Shown here: positions 19,872 to 27,760 of the stretch, piece after piece
How the letters are laid out: the number at the start of each line of letters is the position of its first letter
How positions within the stretch are numbered: the first letter of the stretch is position 1
NCBI RefSeq assembly: GCF_031679605.1
Contig: NZ_CP117522.1
Span: 6,882,001 to 6,946,000 of the forward strand
Length of the DNA stretch: 64,000 nucleotides
Direction: 5' to 3'
Origin: Streptomyces luomodiensis
GTDB lineage: Bacteria > Actinomycetota > Actinomycetes > Streptomycetales > Streptomycetaceae
The notes under the pieces: model-generated
Database searches by the model: none
What the model saw: the letters and a program-made list of their open reading frames with translations, nothing else
Told to the model about the DNA's origin: nothing
Position numbers and translations under genes: made by a program

Positions 19872-20780
19872 TCAGTAGCCGAAGTCCTGGGTCCACCAGG
19901 GGCCGCCGGTGCCGAAGTGCGCGCCGACGCCCATCCGCTTGAACGAGCAGTTGAGGATGTTGGCGCGGTGGCCGGAACTGTTCATCCAGGAGTCCATCAC
20001 GGCCTGTGCGTCCGACTGGCCGCGGGCGATGTTCTCCCCGCCCAGGTCCAGGATGCCCGCGCTCTCGGCGCGTTCCCAGGGGCTGTCGCCGTCGGGGTCG
20101 ATGTGGTCGAAGAACTGCCGCAGGGACATGTCCTCGCTGAAGTCCTCGGCCAGCTGGGCGAGTTTGGGATCGGCCGTCACGGGGGCGCAGCCGGTCCGCT
20201 CGCGCTCCTCGTTGACGAGTGCGAGGACCTCCGCCTCCGCGGCGGTCTCCGCGCCGGCCGACTCCGCCGGGGGCGCGGACGCGGTCGGCTCCGTCGTGGG
20301 CGTACGGGACGGGGTCCCGCCCCCGTCCTTCGAGCCGCCCTCGTCGTCGCCGCCGGATCGGCCGGTCCCGGAGGAGCCGGAGGACCCCGGCTGCCCCGAG
20401 GGCGTGGCGGACGGCGTCCCGGAGGGTCTGGGCGTCTTGGAGGGAGTCGTGGAGGGTATGGGGGAGCGGTCGTCGGCACGGCCGGCCGGTGCCGTGCTGC
20501 GTCCGGTGGGGACCGCGGACTGCGAGCCCTGCGTCTCCAGCCCCGCCGGGGGGCCGCCCGCCTGCACCTGTCCGGCGGAGTCATTGCCCCCGCCCAGCTT
20601 GTAGTCGCCTCCGGGAACCAGCCCGGAGGCCATCGCCACCGCGCCGACCGCGACAGCGGCGGACACGCCCAACAGTCCGGTCCGGACCGGAGCGAGCGGG
20701 CCCCGGTGCGGTCCCCGGTGGCGGCCTGCGGCGGCCGTCTGCGCCGCGGTACCGGGGGCAGATCGTCGATGGCGGCCCAT
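19872..20780 (-). CDS. secreted or membrane-anchored CAP/SCP-domain protein
   Basis: 302 residues. A basic N-terminus and one hydrophobic segment (LLGVSAAVAVGAVAMASGLV, about residues 35-54) look like a signal-anchor. A long Ser/Thr/Pro/Gly-rich linker (about residues 70-180) follows, then a C-terminal CAP domain of about 120 residues with LVNEERERTGCAPV, FFDHIDPDGDSPWERA, GENIARG and HRANILNCSF. Such proteins are common in Streptomyces; their role is unknown. The ATG at 20780 is set by AAGGAAGG, 7 nt away. Monocistronic, with nothing in the context to narrow its function. Confidence 0.9.
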   Translation of the reverse strand: MGRHRRSAPGTAAQTAAAGRHRGPHRGPLAPVRTGLLGVSAAVAVGAVAMASGLVPGGDYKLGGGNDSAGQVQAGGPPAGLETQGSQSAVPTGRSTAPAGRADDRSPIPSTTPSKTPRPSGTPSATPSGQPGSSGSSGTGRSGGDDEGGSKDGGGTPSRTPTTEPTASAPPAESAGAETAAEAEVLALVNEERERTGCAPVTADPKLAQLAEDFSEDMSLRQFFDHIDPDGDSPWERAESAGILDLGGENIARGQSDAQAVMDSWMNSSGHRANILNCSFKRMGVGAHFGTGGPWWTQDFGY

Positions 20781-20959
20781 CTCCTGCCTTCCTTGTGAGC
20801 TCGGCGTCAAGGGTCACTCGAAATGTGTCACTCGTGTGCGCGAGTCATGTACCACTCGTGTGGGTGAGGCTCGTTGAGCCGGGACTGTACGCCATTCGGG
20901 CCCCAACGCGCGTGTCCCGTGGGCAAATCGACGGTTGAGCGGCTGCTCGCGCGGGGGGT

Positions 20960-20965
20960 TAGCGT
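20960..20965 (+). promoter_or_regulatory. putative -10 element for the acylphosphatase gene (leaderless type)
   Basis: TAGCGT ends 6 nt before the ATG at 20972, with no Shine-Dalgarno sequence between them. Confidence 0.35.
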
Positions 20966-20971
20966 TCGCGT

Positions 20972-21253
20972 ATGAACGAGAGAGTCCGCCTCACCGTGTG
21001 GGTCCGTGGCCGCGTCCAGGGCGTCGGCTTCCGCTGGTACACCCGGGCCAACGCACTGCGCATCGGGGGCCTCGTCGGCTTTGCCTCCAACCTCGCCGAC
21101 GGGCGGGTGCAGGTGGTCGCGGAGGGCCCGCGCGCGGAATGCGAACAGCTGCTCGAATGGCTTCGGGACGGCGACACGCCGGGGCGCGTCGAGGGAATCA
21201 CCGAGATCTGGGACACACCGCGCGGTGGCTACGACACCTTCGAGATCCGTTGA
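20972..21253 (+). CDS. acyP: acylphosphatase
   Basis: 93 residues, standard length. Hydrolyses acyl phosphates such as acetyl or carbamoyl phosphate. The phosphate loop and catalytic arginine are in [12 protein letters not shown] (Arg in GFRW), and the catalytic asparagine is in GFASNLADG. Its place upstream of smc is usual in actinobacteria. Confidence 0.95.
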   Translation: MNERVRLTVWVRGRVQGVGFRWYTRANALRIGGLVGFASNLADGRVQVVAEGPRAECEQLLEWLRDGDTPGRVEGITEIWDTPRGGYDTFEIR

Positions 21254-21625
21254 TCAACTCACCGGAGGCACCCTCCGCGACACCCCGCCGACCATGCCTT
21301 CCGTGCGCACGGTGAGCGGAAACGGGCTGATGGTTGCCAACGGCGCCGCTCCGTGGAAGGCTGCGGAGTCACGGAAGATCCCCTGACCGCCACGGACCCT
21401 CCGCAGAGGGCTCGCACAGTCCGCCGCCGGTGTGCTATCGACCCCCGCGGCCCCGTCGGCGTGTGATCGTGTTGACCCTCAAACCAATTGGTGAGACGCT
21501 GGAAGCCCCGCGCACCTTAACTGTTTGCCGCGCAGCACGGTAGTAATTCGGCAGGCATCGCGGGTGCAAATCCCTCACGACCCACACCGCTTCGGTCGGT
21601 CACTCATTGTGGAGGACCATCCATC
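21254..21625 (+). other. 372-bp spacer with leader region
   Basis: No gene. The first half is GC-rich with no feature I can name. The second half is less GC-rich and holds TTGACC (21472-21477), a small palindrome CCAATTGG (21484-21491), and a promoter-like pair at 21517-21546. It also has a stretch at 21560-21576 that resembles a tRNA T-arm (GGGTGCAAATCCC) but belongs to no complete tRNA. TGGAGGA precedes the small gene at 21626. Confidence 0.6.
21517..21546 (+). promoter_or_regulatory. putative promoter of the small coiled-coil gene
   Basis: TTAACT (21517-21522) and TAGTAA (21541-21546) with 18-bp spacing would give a leader of about 70 nt before the ATG at 21626. Confidence 0.45.
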
Positions 21626-21829
21626 ATGGCAAAGGCGCTTCTCGGTTACGTCGGCGGCTCCGACCCCCGAGTCCTCGCCGAGATGCGACGGCTTCAGCAG
21701 CGCGTTCAGGATCTTGAATCCGAGCTTATCCGGATCCAGGCCGAGAACGACGCTCTGTCCGCCGCAGCTCGTCGCGACTCGCTGCTCGAAAGCATCGACG
21801 TATCCCAGGCGGAGCCTGCGCTCGCCTGA
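21626..21829 (+). CDS. small conserved coiled-coil protein, unknown function
   Basis: 67 residues starting MAKALLGYVGGSDPRVLAEM. The first 15 residues are glycine-containing and highly conserved in Streptomyces as I remember it; residues 16-50 are a short coiled coil (RRLQQRVQDLESELIRIQAE). No cysteines, signal peptide or membrane span. The ribosome site TGGAGGA is well placed. It has its own promoter and terminator, so it is expressed independently of smc. I do not know its function; the coiled coil suggests it self-associates or binds a partner. Confidence 0.88.
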   Translation: MAKALLGYVGGSDPRVLAEMRRLQQRVQDLESELIRIQAENDALSAAARRDSLLESIDVSQAEPALA

Positions 21830-21879
21830 CCCAGCCCTAGGGCCGGTCGGGCTGCATCGTCAGCCGCTTGAGAATCTTC

Positions 21880-21901
21880 AAGGGACGCCTCGGCGTCCCT
21901 T
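21880..21901 (+). terminator. terminator after the small coiled-coil gene
   Basis: A perfect 10-bp stem (AAGGGACGCC with GGCGTCCCTT) closes on a tight loop 51 nt after the stop and is followed by TCGTCG. Confidence 0.8.
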
Positions 21902-22055
21902 CGTCGTATCCCCGGTGCTGCCTCCGTGCCACCCTTACCGACTGATGTGCCCCTCTCTCCCAGCGGTGAAACCGATCATTGCTGAAACCGAGAAAAAGCC
22001 GGGACGGGCGCGCGGCGTCGCCTTCGCGGGACGGTGCCGGAGGAAGGGCGGCGGG

Positions 22056-22061
22056 TAGAGT
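22056..22061 (+). promoter_or_regulatory. -10 element for smc (leaderless type)
   Basis: TAGAGT, a perfect match to the streptomycete vegetative -10 consensus, ends 8 nt before the smc GTG, suggesting a leaderless message. No clear -35. Confidence 0.5.
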
Positions 22062-22069
22062 CCAAAGGC

Positions 22070-25000
22070 GTGCATCTCAAGAGCCTGACCCTGCGAGGGT
22101 TCAAATCCTTCGCCTCCGCCACGACGCTCCGGTTCGAGCCGGGTATCACCTGCGTCGTCGGCCCCAATGGCTCGGGCAAGTCCAATGTCGTGGACGCTCT
22201 TTCCTGGGTCATGGGCGAACAGGGTGCCAAGTCCCTGCGCGGCGGGAAGATGGAGGACGTCATCTTCGCCGGGACCACCGGCCGTCCCCCGCTCGGCCGC
22301 GCCGAGGTCTCGCTCACCATCGACAACGCCGATGGCGCGCTGCCCATCGACTACGCCGAGGTCACCATCACGCGGATCATGTTCCGCAACGGCGGCAGCG
22401 AGTACCAGATCAACGGGGACACCTGCCGGCTGCTGGACATCCAGGAGCTGCTCTCCGACTCCGGTATCGGCCGTGAGATGCACGTCATCGTCGGGCAGGG
22501 CCAGCTCGACGGGGTGCTGCACGCCGACCCGACCGGCCGCCGCGCCTTCATCGAGGAGGCCGCGGGCGTCCTCAAGCACCGCAAGCGCAAGGAGAAGGCG
22601 CTGCGGAAACTGGACGCGATGCAGGCCAACCTCGCACGCGTCCAGGACCTCACCGACGAGCTGCGCCGCCAGCTCAAGCCGCTCGGCCGGCAGGCCGCGG
22701 TGGCCCGGCGGGCCGCCGTCATCCAGGCCGATCTGCGCGACGCCCGGCTGCGGCTGCTCGCCGACGACCTGGTGACCCTGCGCGAGGCGCTGCGGGCCGA
22801 GATCGCCGACGAGGCCGAGCTCAAGCGGCGCAAGGAGGCCGCGGAGGCCGAGCTGCGCGCCGCACAGCAGCGCGAGGCGGCGCTGGAGGAGCACGTGCGG
22901 CGGCTCGCGCCCCGGCTCCGGGACGCCCAGCAGACCTGGTACGAGCTCTCGCAGCTCGCCGAGCGGGTGCGCGGCACGATCAGCCTGGCGGACGCCCGGG
23001 TCAAGAGCGCCACCTCCGCCCCGGGGGAGGAGCGGCGCGGCCGCGACCCGGAGGACATGGAGCGCGAGGCGGCCCGCATCCGGGAGCAGGAGGCCGAGCT
23101 GGAGGCCGCCCTGGAGGCGGCGAGCCGGGCCCTGGAGGACACCGTGGCGCACCGGGCCGAGCTCGAGCGCGGCCTGGCCGAGGAGGAGCGCCGCCTCAAG
23201 GACGTGGCCCGCGCCATCGCCGACCGCCGCGAAGGGCTCGCCCGGCTCCAGGGCCAGGTGAACGCGGCCCGTGGCCGGGCCGGTTCGGCGCGCGCCGAGA
23301 TCGAACGGCTGGTCGCCTCCCGCGACGAGGCACAGACCCGGGCGGTCGCGGCGCAGGAGGAGTACGAGCAGCTCAAGACGGAGGTCGACGGACTCGACGC
23401 GGATGACGTGGAACTGGCGGAGCGCCATGAGGCCGCGAAGCGCGAGCTGGCCGAGGCGGAGGCCACGCTGAGCGCGGCCCGCGAGGCCGCCACGGCCGCC
23501 GAGCGCGAACGCGCCGCGACCTCCGCCCGCCATGACGCCCTCGCCCTCGGGCTGCGCCGTAAGGACGGCACGGGCGCCCTGCTGGCGGCCGCCGACCGCC
23601 TCGGCGGACTCCTGGGCCCCGCCGCCGAACTCCTCACCGTCACCCCGGGCTTCGAGGTCCCCGTCGCCGCGGCCCTGGGCGCCGCCGCCGACGCGATCGC
23701 CGTCACCGGCCCTCGTGCGGCGGCCGAGGCGATCCGCCTCCTGCGCGCCGACGACGCCGGCCGCGCCGCCCTCCTCCTGGCCCCGGCCGCCGTCTCCGAC
23801 GGCCCGGCCGCCGCCCCTGCCGCCGCCGCGCCGGGGCCGGGCGGCTCCAGTGGGCCGTCTCCCGGGCCCGACGGCGGGCCCGCTCCGGGTGACGGCCACG
23901 ACGTCGTGCCCGGGACGCGTGCCCCAAAGGGTCCGGCGGACGCCTTCCCGGGCGCGGGGGACGCCACGGCCGCGGCGCGGCCGGGTGCCTCGGCCGCCAC
24001 TTTGGAGCCGGGCGTTCCGGGCACGTCGCGGCCCGCCGCCGATCCGGCGGGGGAGCCGCCCGGCGCGGGTGAGGGCGGCCCCGTCGTACCGGGGACGCGC
24101 GTCGAGGGTGCCGGTCCGGTGTCCCCGGCCGGGGCGCCGGGCGCCGGCGTGGGCGTCGTCGCCGACGCCGACGAGGGGCGGGGGACGGGGGAGCCCTCCG
24201 TGGCGGTGCCGCGTCCCGCCGGAGAGAAGAGTCCGACCGGGTCCGGCGGCACCGGGGGGACGGTGCGGGCGGTGGATCTGGTGGGCGGGCCCGCTGGGTT
24301 GGTGGCGGCCGTAAGGCGGCTGCTCGACGGCATGGTGGTGGTCAGGACCCTGGAGGAGGCCGAGGCACTCGTCGTGCTGCGGCCGGAGTTGACGGCCGTG
24401 ACCGCCGAGGGCGATCTGCTCGGGGCGCACTTCGCGCAGGGCGGGTCCGCCGGGGCGCCCACGCTGCTGGAGGTGCAGGCGTCCGTCGACGAGGCGGCGG
24501 CGGAGCTCGAGCGGCTCGCCGTACGGTGTGCGGAGCTGGCCGCGGCGCAGCGCGCGGCGCAGGAGCGGCGGGCCGAGTGCCGGGAGCTGGTCGAGGAGCT
24601 CGCGAGCCGGCGGAGCGCGGCGGACCGGGAGAAGTCGCGGGTCGCGCAGTCGCTGGGGCGGCTGGCGGGACAGGCGCGCGGGGCCGCCGGGGAGGCCGAG
24701 CGGACGGCCGCGGCCGTCGCCAGGGCCGAGGAGGCGCTGGAGCGGGCGACGGAGGAGGCGGAGGAGCTGGCCGAGCGGCTCGCCGTGGCGGAGGAGGAAC
24801 CGGGCCAGGAGGAGCCGGACACCTCCGTACGGGACCGGCTGGCGGCCGACGGCGCCAACGCACGGCAGACCGAGATGGAGGCGCGGCTCCAGGTCCGTAC
24901 GCATGAGGAGCGCGTCAAGGGGCTCGCGGGGCGGGCCGACGCGCTCGACCGGGGCGCGCGCGCCGAGCGTGAGGCACGGGCACGCGCCGAGCAGCGGCGC

Positions 25001-26059
25001 GCCCGGCTGCGCCACGAGGCGCGGGTGGCCTCCGCCGTGGCCGCCGGTGCCCGTCAGCTGCTGGCGCATGTCGAGGTGTCGCTGGAACGGGCCGGGCAGG
25101 AGCGGGACGCCGCGGAGCGCGCCAAGGCCGAGCGCGAACGGGAGCTGGACGCGGCCCGCGCCCAGGGCCGTGACCTCAAGAGCGAGCTGGACAAGCTGAC
25201 CGACTCGGTGCACCGGGGTGAGGTGCTGGGCGCGGAGAAGCGGCTGCGGATCGAGCAGCTGGAGGCCAAGGCGCTGGAGGAGCTGGGCGTCGAACCGGCC
25301 GGGCTGATCGCCGAGTACGGCCCCGACCAGCTCGTCCCGCCGTCCCCGCCCGCCGAGGGTGAGGTGCTGCCCGAGGATCCCGAGCATCCGCGCAACCAGC
25401 CGGTGCGGTATGTGCGGGCGCAGCAGGAGAAGCGGCTGAAGGCCGCGGAGCGCGCGTACCAGCAGCTCGGCAAGGTCAATCCGCTGGCGCTGGAGGAGTT
25501 CGCGGCGCTGGAGGAGCGGCATCAGTTCCTGAGCGAGCAGCTGGAGGACCTCAAGAAGACCCGGGCCGATCTCCTTCAGGTGGTCAAGGAGGTCGACGAG
25601 CGGGTCGAGCAGGTCTTCACGGAGGCGTACCGGGACACCGCTCGCGAGTTCGAAGGGGTCTTCTCGCGGCTGTTCCCGGGCGGTGAGGGGCGGCTGGTGC
25701 TGACCGACCCCGAGCACATGCTGACCACGGGCGTGGATGTGGAGGCCCGGCCGCCGGGCAAGAAGGTCAAGCGGCTGTCGCTGCTGTCCGGCGGTGAGCG
25801 CTCGCTGACCGCCGTGGCCCTGCTGGTGTCCATCTTCAAGGCGCGGCCGAGCCCGTTCTATGTGATGGACGAGGTCGAGGCGGCGCTCGACGACACCAAT
25901 CTGCAGCGACTGATCCGGATCATGCAGGAGCTGCAGGAGGCGTCCCAGCTGATCGTGATCACCCATCAGAAGCGGACGATGGAGGTCGCCGACGCGTTGT
26001 ACGGCGTCTCCATGCAGGGTGACGGCGTCTCCAAGGTCATCAGCCAACGCTTGCGGTGA
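22070..26059 (+). CDS. smc: chromosome segregation SMC protein with enlarged hinge
   Basis: 1329 residues, against about 1186 as I remember it for S. coelicolor Smc. Condenses and segregates chromosomes with ScpAB. The N-terminal ATPase half has GPNGSGKSN; the C-terminal half has the signature LLSGGERSLTAVALL and Walker B FYVMDEVEAALDD. Two coiled-coil arms flank the hinge. The hinge begins around residue 505 (LGGLLGPAAELLTV) but is interrupted at about residues 576-730 by a Pro/Gly/Ala-rich, apparently disordered block, in which VVPGTR occurs twice. It resumes at VRAVDLVGGPAGL and AEGDLLGAHFAQGGSAGAP. The GTG at 22070 matches the conserved VHLKSLTLRGFKSF. Confidence 0.96.
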   Translation: MHLKSLTLRGFKSFASATTLRFEPGITCVVGPNGSGKSNVVDALSWVMGEQGAKSLRGGKMEDVIFAGTTGRPPLGRAEVSLTIDNADGALPIDYAEVTITRIMFRNGGSEYQINGDTCRLLDIQELLSDSGIGREMHVIVGQGQLDGVLHADPTGRRAFIEEAAGVLKHRKRKEKALRKLDAMQANLARVQDLTDELRRQLKPLGRQAAVARRAAVIQADLRDARLRLLADDLVTLREALRAEIADEAELKRRKEAAEAELRAAQQREAALEEHVRRLAPRLRDAQQTWYELSQLAERVRGTISLADARVKSATSAPGEERRGRDPEDMEREAARIREQEAELEAALEAASRALEDTVAHRAELERGLAEEERRLKDVARAIADRREGLARLQGQVNAARGRAGSARAEIERLVASRDEAQTRAVAAQEEYEQLKTEVDGLDADDVELAERHEAAKRELAEAEATLSAAREAATAAERERAATSARHDALALGLRRKDGTGALLAAADRLGGLLGPAAELLTVTPGFEVPVAAALGAAADAIAVTGPRAAAEAIRLLRADDAGRAALLLAPAAVSDGPAAAPAAAAPGPGGSSGPSPGPDGGPAPGDGHDVVPGTRAPKGPADAFPGAGDATAAARPGASAATLEPGVPGTSRPAADPAGEPPGAGEGGPVVPGTRVEGAGPVSPAGAPGAGVGVVADADEGRGTGEPSVAVPRPAGEKSPTGSGGTGGTVRAVDLVGGPAGLVAAVRRLLDGMVVVRTLEEAEALVVLRPELTAVTAEGDLLGAHFAQGGSAGAPTLLEVQASVDEAAAELERLAVRCAELAAAQRAAQERRAECRELVEELASRRSAADREKSRVAQSLGRLAGQARGAAGEAERTAAAVARAEEALERATEEAEELAERLAVAEEEPGQEEPDTSVRDRLAADGANARQTEMEARLQVRTHEERVKGLAGRADALDRGARAEREARARAEQRRARLRHEARVASAVAAGARQLLAHVEVSLERAGQERDAAERAKAERERELDAARAQGRDLKSELDKLTDSVHRGEVLGAEKRLRIEQLEAKALEELGVEPAGLIAEYGPDQLVPPSPPAEGEVLPEDPEHPRNQPVRYVRAQQEKRLKAAERAYQQLGKVNPLALEEFAALEERHQFLSEQLEDLKKTRADLLQVVKEVDERVEQVFTEAYRDTAREFEGVFSRLFPGGEGRLVLTDPEHMLTTGVDVEARPPGKKVKRLSLLSGGERSLTAVALLVSIFKARPSPFYVMDEVEAALDDTNLQRLIRIMQELQEASQLIVITHQKRTMEVADALYGVSMQGDGVSKVISQRLR

Positions 26060-26069
26060 CCGTTTCAAC

Positions 26070-26186
26070 ACTTGAAGTCAAGACATCAACCGGTGTGTCG
26101 GTGTGCTGGGGAGACTTCTTGGTCACACCCTATTGACTTCGAAACTTGAAGGAATAGTCTCTGCAACGTTGCTTTTACCTTCAAGT
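26070..26186 (+). promoter_or_regulatory. three ACTTGAAG boxes upstream of the sugar permease
   Basis: ACTTGAAGT at 26070-26078, ACTTGAAGG at 26144-26152, and the same 9-mer inverted at 26178-26186. The second lies between the -35 and -10 of the permease promoter and the third just after the likely start site, so they look like operators. Confidence 0.5.
26133..26160 (+). promoter_or_regulatory. putative promoter of the sugar permease gene
   Basis: TTGACT (26133-26138), a 16-bp spacer and TAGTCT (26155-26160): a good vegetative-type promoter in a locally AT-rich spacer. Confidence 0.6.
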
Positions 26187-26236
26187 GGTGGTCGGCTCCT
26201 TCGCAGCCTCCGCTGGAAGGGCCAGCCATCCCCCCA

Positions 26237-26258
26237 CGTCCGGCAGCGCTGCCGGACG
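26237..26258 (+). promoter_or_regulatory. 22-bp perfect palindrome in the permease leader
   Basis: CGTCCGGCAGC followed directly by its reverse complement. It ends 6 nt before the AGGAG ribosome site of the permease, so it could fold next to it or bind a dimeric regulator. Confidence 0.6.
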
Positions 26259-26275
26259 GGCGTCAGGAGTTCACG

Positions 26276-27694
26276 TTGTCCACCACCGCGCAGGCGCAGG
26301 GAGTCGAGGGCCGCAAGGCCCAGCCGGATCACCTGGGCCATGTCATCTTCATCACCGCCGCCGCCGCGATGGGCGGATTCCTCTTCGGCTACGACAGCTC
26401 GGTGATCAACGGGGCGGTCGAAGCCATCCGCGGCAAGTACGACATCGGCTCCGCGGCCCTCGCCCAGGTCGTGGCCATCGCCCTGATCGGCTCGGCCATC
26501 GGCGCCGCCACCGCGGGCCGGATAGCCGACCGGATCGGGCGCATCCGCGTCATGCAGATCGCCGCCGTCCTGTTCACGATCAGCGCGGTCGGCTCGGCAC
26601 TGCCCTTCTCGCTGTGGGACCTGGCGATCTGGCGAGTGCTTGGCGGTATCGGCATCGGCATGGCGTCGGTGATCGGCCCGGCCTACATCGCCGAGGTCGC
26701 CCCGCCCGCCTACCGCGGCCGGCTCGCCTCGTTCCAGCAGGCCGCGATCGTCGTCGGCATCGCCGTCTCCCAGCTCGTCAACTGGGGCATCCTCAACCTC
26801 GCCGACGACGAACAGCGCGGCAAGATCGCCGGGCTGGAGGCGTGGCAGTGGATGCTGGGCGTCATGGTGATCCCCGCCGTCGTCTACGGACTGCTGTCCT
26901 TCGCCATTCCCGAGTCGCCCCGCTACCTGATCTCCGTCGGCCGGACCGACCAGGCCAAGCAGGTCCTGGAGGAGGTCGAGGGCAAGAGCGTGGACCTCGA
27001 TGTGCGGGTCGCCGAGATCGACCAGGCCATGCGCAGTGAGGAGAGGTCGACCTTCAAGGACCTCCTCGGCGGCCGGTTCGGGCTGCTGCCCATTGTCTGG
27101 ATCGGCATCGGGCTCTCGGTCTTCCAGCAGCTCGTCGGCATCAACGTGGCCTTCTACTACTCCTCGACGCTGTGGCAGTCCGTCGGTGTCGACCCGAGCA
27201 GCTCGTTCTTCTACTCCTTCACCACGTCGATCATCAACATCCTGGGCACCGTGATCGCGATGGTCTTCGTCGACCGGATCGGCCGCAAGCCGCTCGCGCT
27301 CATCGGCTCCGTGGGCATGACGATCTCCCTGGCCCTGGTGGCCTGGGCCTTCTCGGCGGACCTGGTCGACGGCAAGCTGCCGCACACCCAGGGCGTCCTG
27401 GCGCTGATCGCGGCCCACGCCTTCGTGCTCTTCTTCGCCCTCTCGTGGGGTGTGGTGGTCTGGGTCCTGCTCGGCGAGATGTTCCCGAACAAGATCCGCG
27501 CCGCCGCCCTCGGCGTCGCCGCCTCCGCCCAGTGGATCGCCAACTGGGCCATCACCGCCAGCTTCCCGAGCCTGTCGGACTGGAACCTGTCGGGTACGTA
27601 CATCATGTACACGGCCTTCGCCCTGCTCTCGATCCCGTTCATCCTCAAGTGGGTGCCGGAGACCAAGGGCAAGGCGTTGGAGGAGATGGGCTAA
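26276..27694 (+). CDS. glcP: MFS sugar porter, glucose permease type
   Basis: 472 residues, about 12 membrane segments. Sugar/proton symporter of the MFS sugar porter family. Visible signatures are GGFLFGYDSSVINGA in segment 1, ADRIGRIR in loop 2-3, PESPRYLI before the central loop, QQLVGINVAFYYSS in segment 7, VDRIGRKPL in loop 8-9 and PETKGKALEEM at the C-terminus. In S. coelicolor the gene next to smc is, as I remember it, the glucose permease GlcP, and the sequence fits this. TTG start with AGGAG 6 nt upstream. Monocistronic, with a complex promoter region upstream; substrate inferred. Confidence 0.9.
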   Translation: MSTTAQAQGVEGRKAQPDHLGHVIFITAAAAMGGFLFGYDSSVINGAVEAIRGKYDIGSAALAQVVAIALIGSAIGAATAGRIADRIGRIRVMQIAAVLFTISAVGSALPFSLWDLAIWRVLGGIGIGMASVIGPAYIAEVAPPAYRGRLASFQQAAIVVGIAVSQLVNWGILNLADDEQRGKIAGLEAWQWMLGVMVIPAVVYGLLSFAIPESPRYLISVGRTDQAKQVLEEVEGKSVDLDVRVAEIDQAMRSEERSTFKDLLGGRFGLLPIVWIGIGLSVFQQLVGINVAFYYSSTLWQSVGVDPSSSFFYSFTTSIINILGTVIAMVFVDRIGRKPLALIGSVGMTISLALVAWAFSADLVDGKLPHTQGVLALIAAHAFVLFFALSWGVVVWVLLGEMFPNKIRAAALGVAASAQWIANWAITASFPSLSDWNLSGTYIMYTAFALLSIPFILKWVPETKGKALEEMG

Positions 27695-27729
27695 CCCCCC
27701 CCCGCCGCCCACTCCTCGCATCAGGAGAA

Positions 27730-27760
27730 CTGCCCCGCCTCAGTCCTTGAGGCGGGGCAG
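27730..27760. terminator. terminator between glcP and the LLM oxidoreductase gene
   Basis: A perfect 13-bp stem (27730-27742 with 27748-27760) and 5-nt loop between the convergent genes; one arm contains the stop codon of the minus-strand gene. Confidence 0.8.

Noticed and set aside
21560..21576. tRNA T-arm-like sequence GGGTGCAAATCCC
   Set aside because: No acceptor stem, D-arm or anticodon arm can be built around it, so not a tRNA; also lacks the rest of a cobalamin riboswitch.
21935..26071. A 1378-codon minus-strand open frame opposite smc
   Set aside because: Mirrors smc codon periodicity; composition is Leu/Gly/Arg-rich noise.
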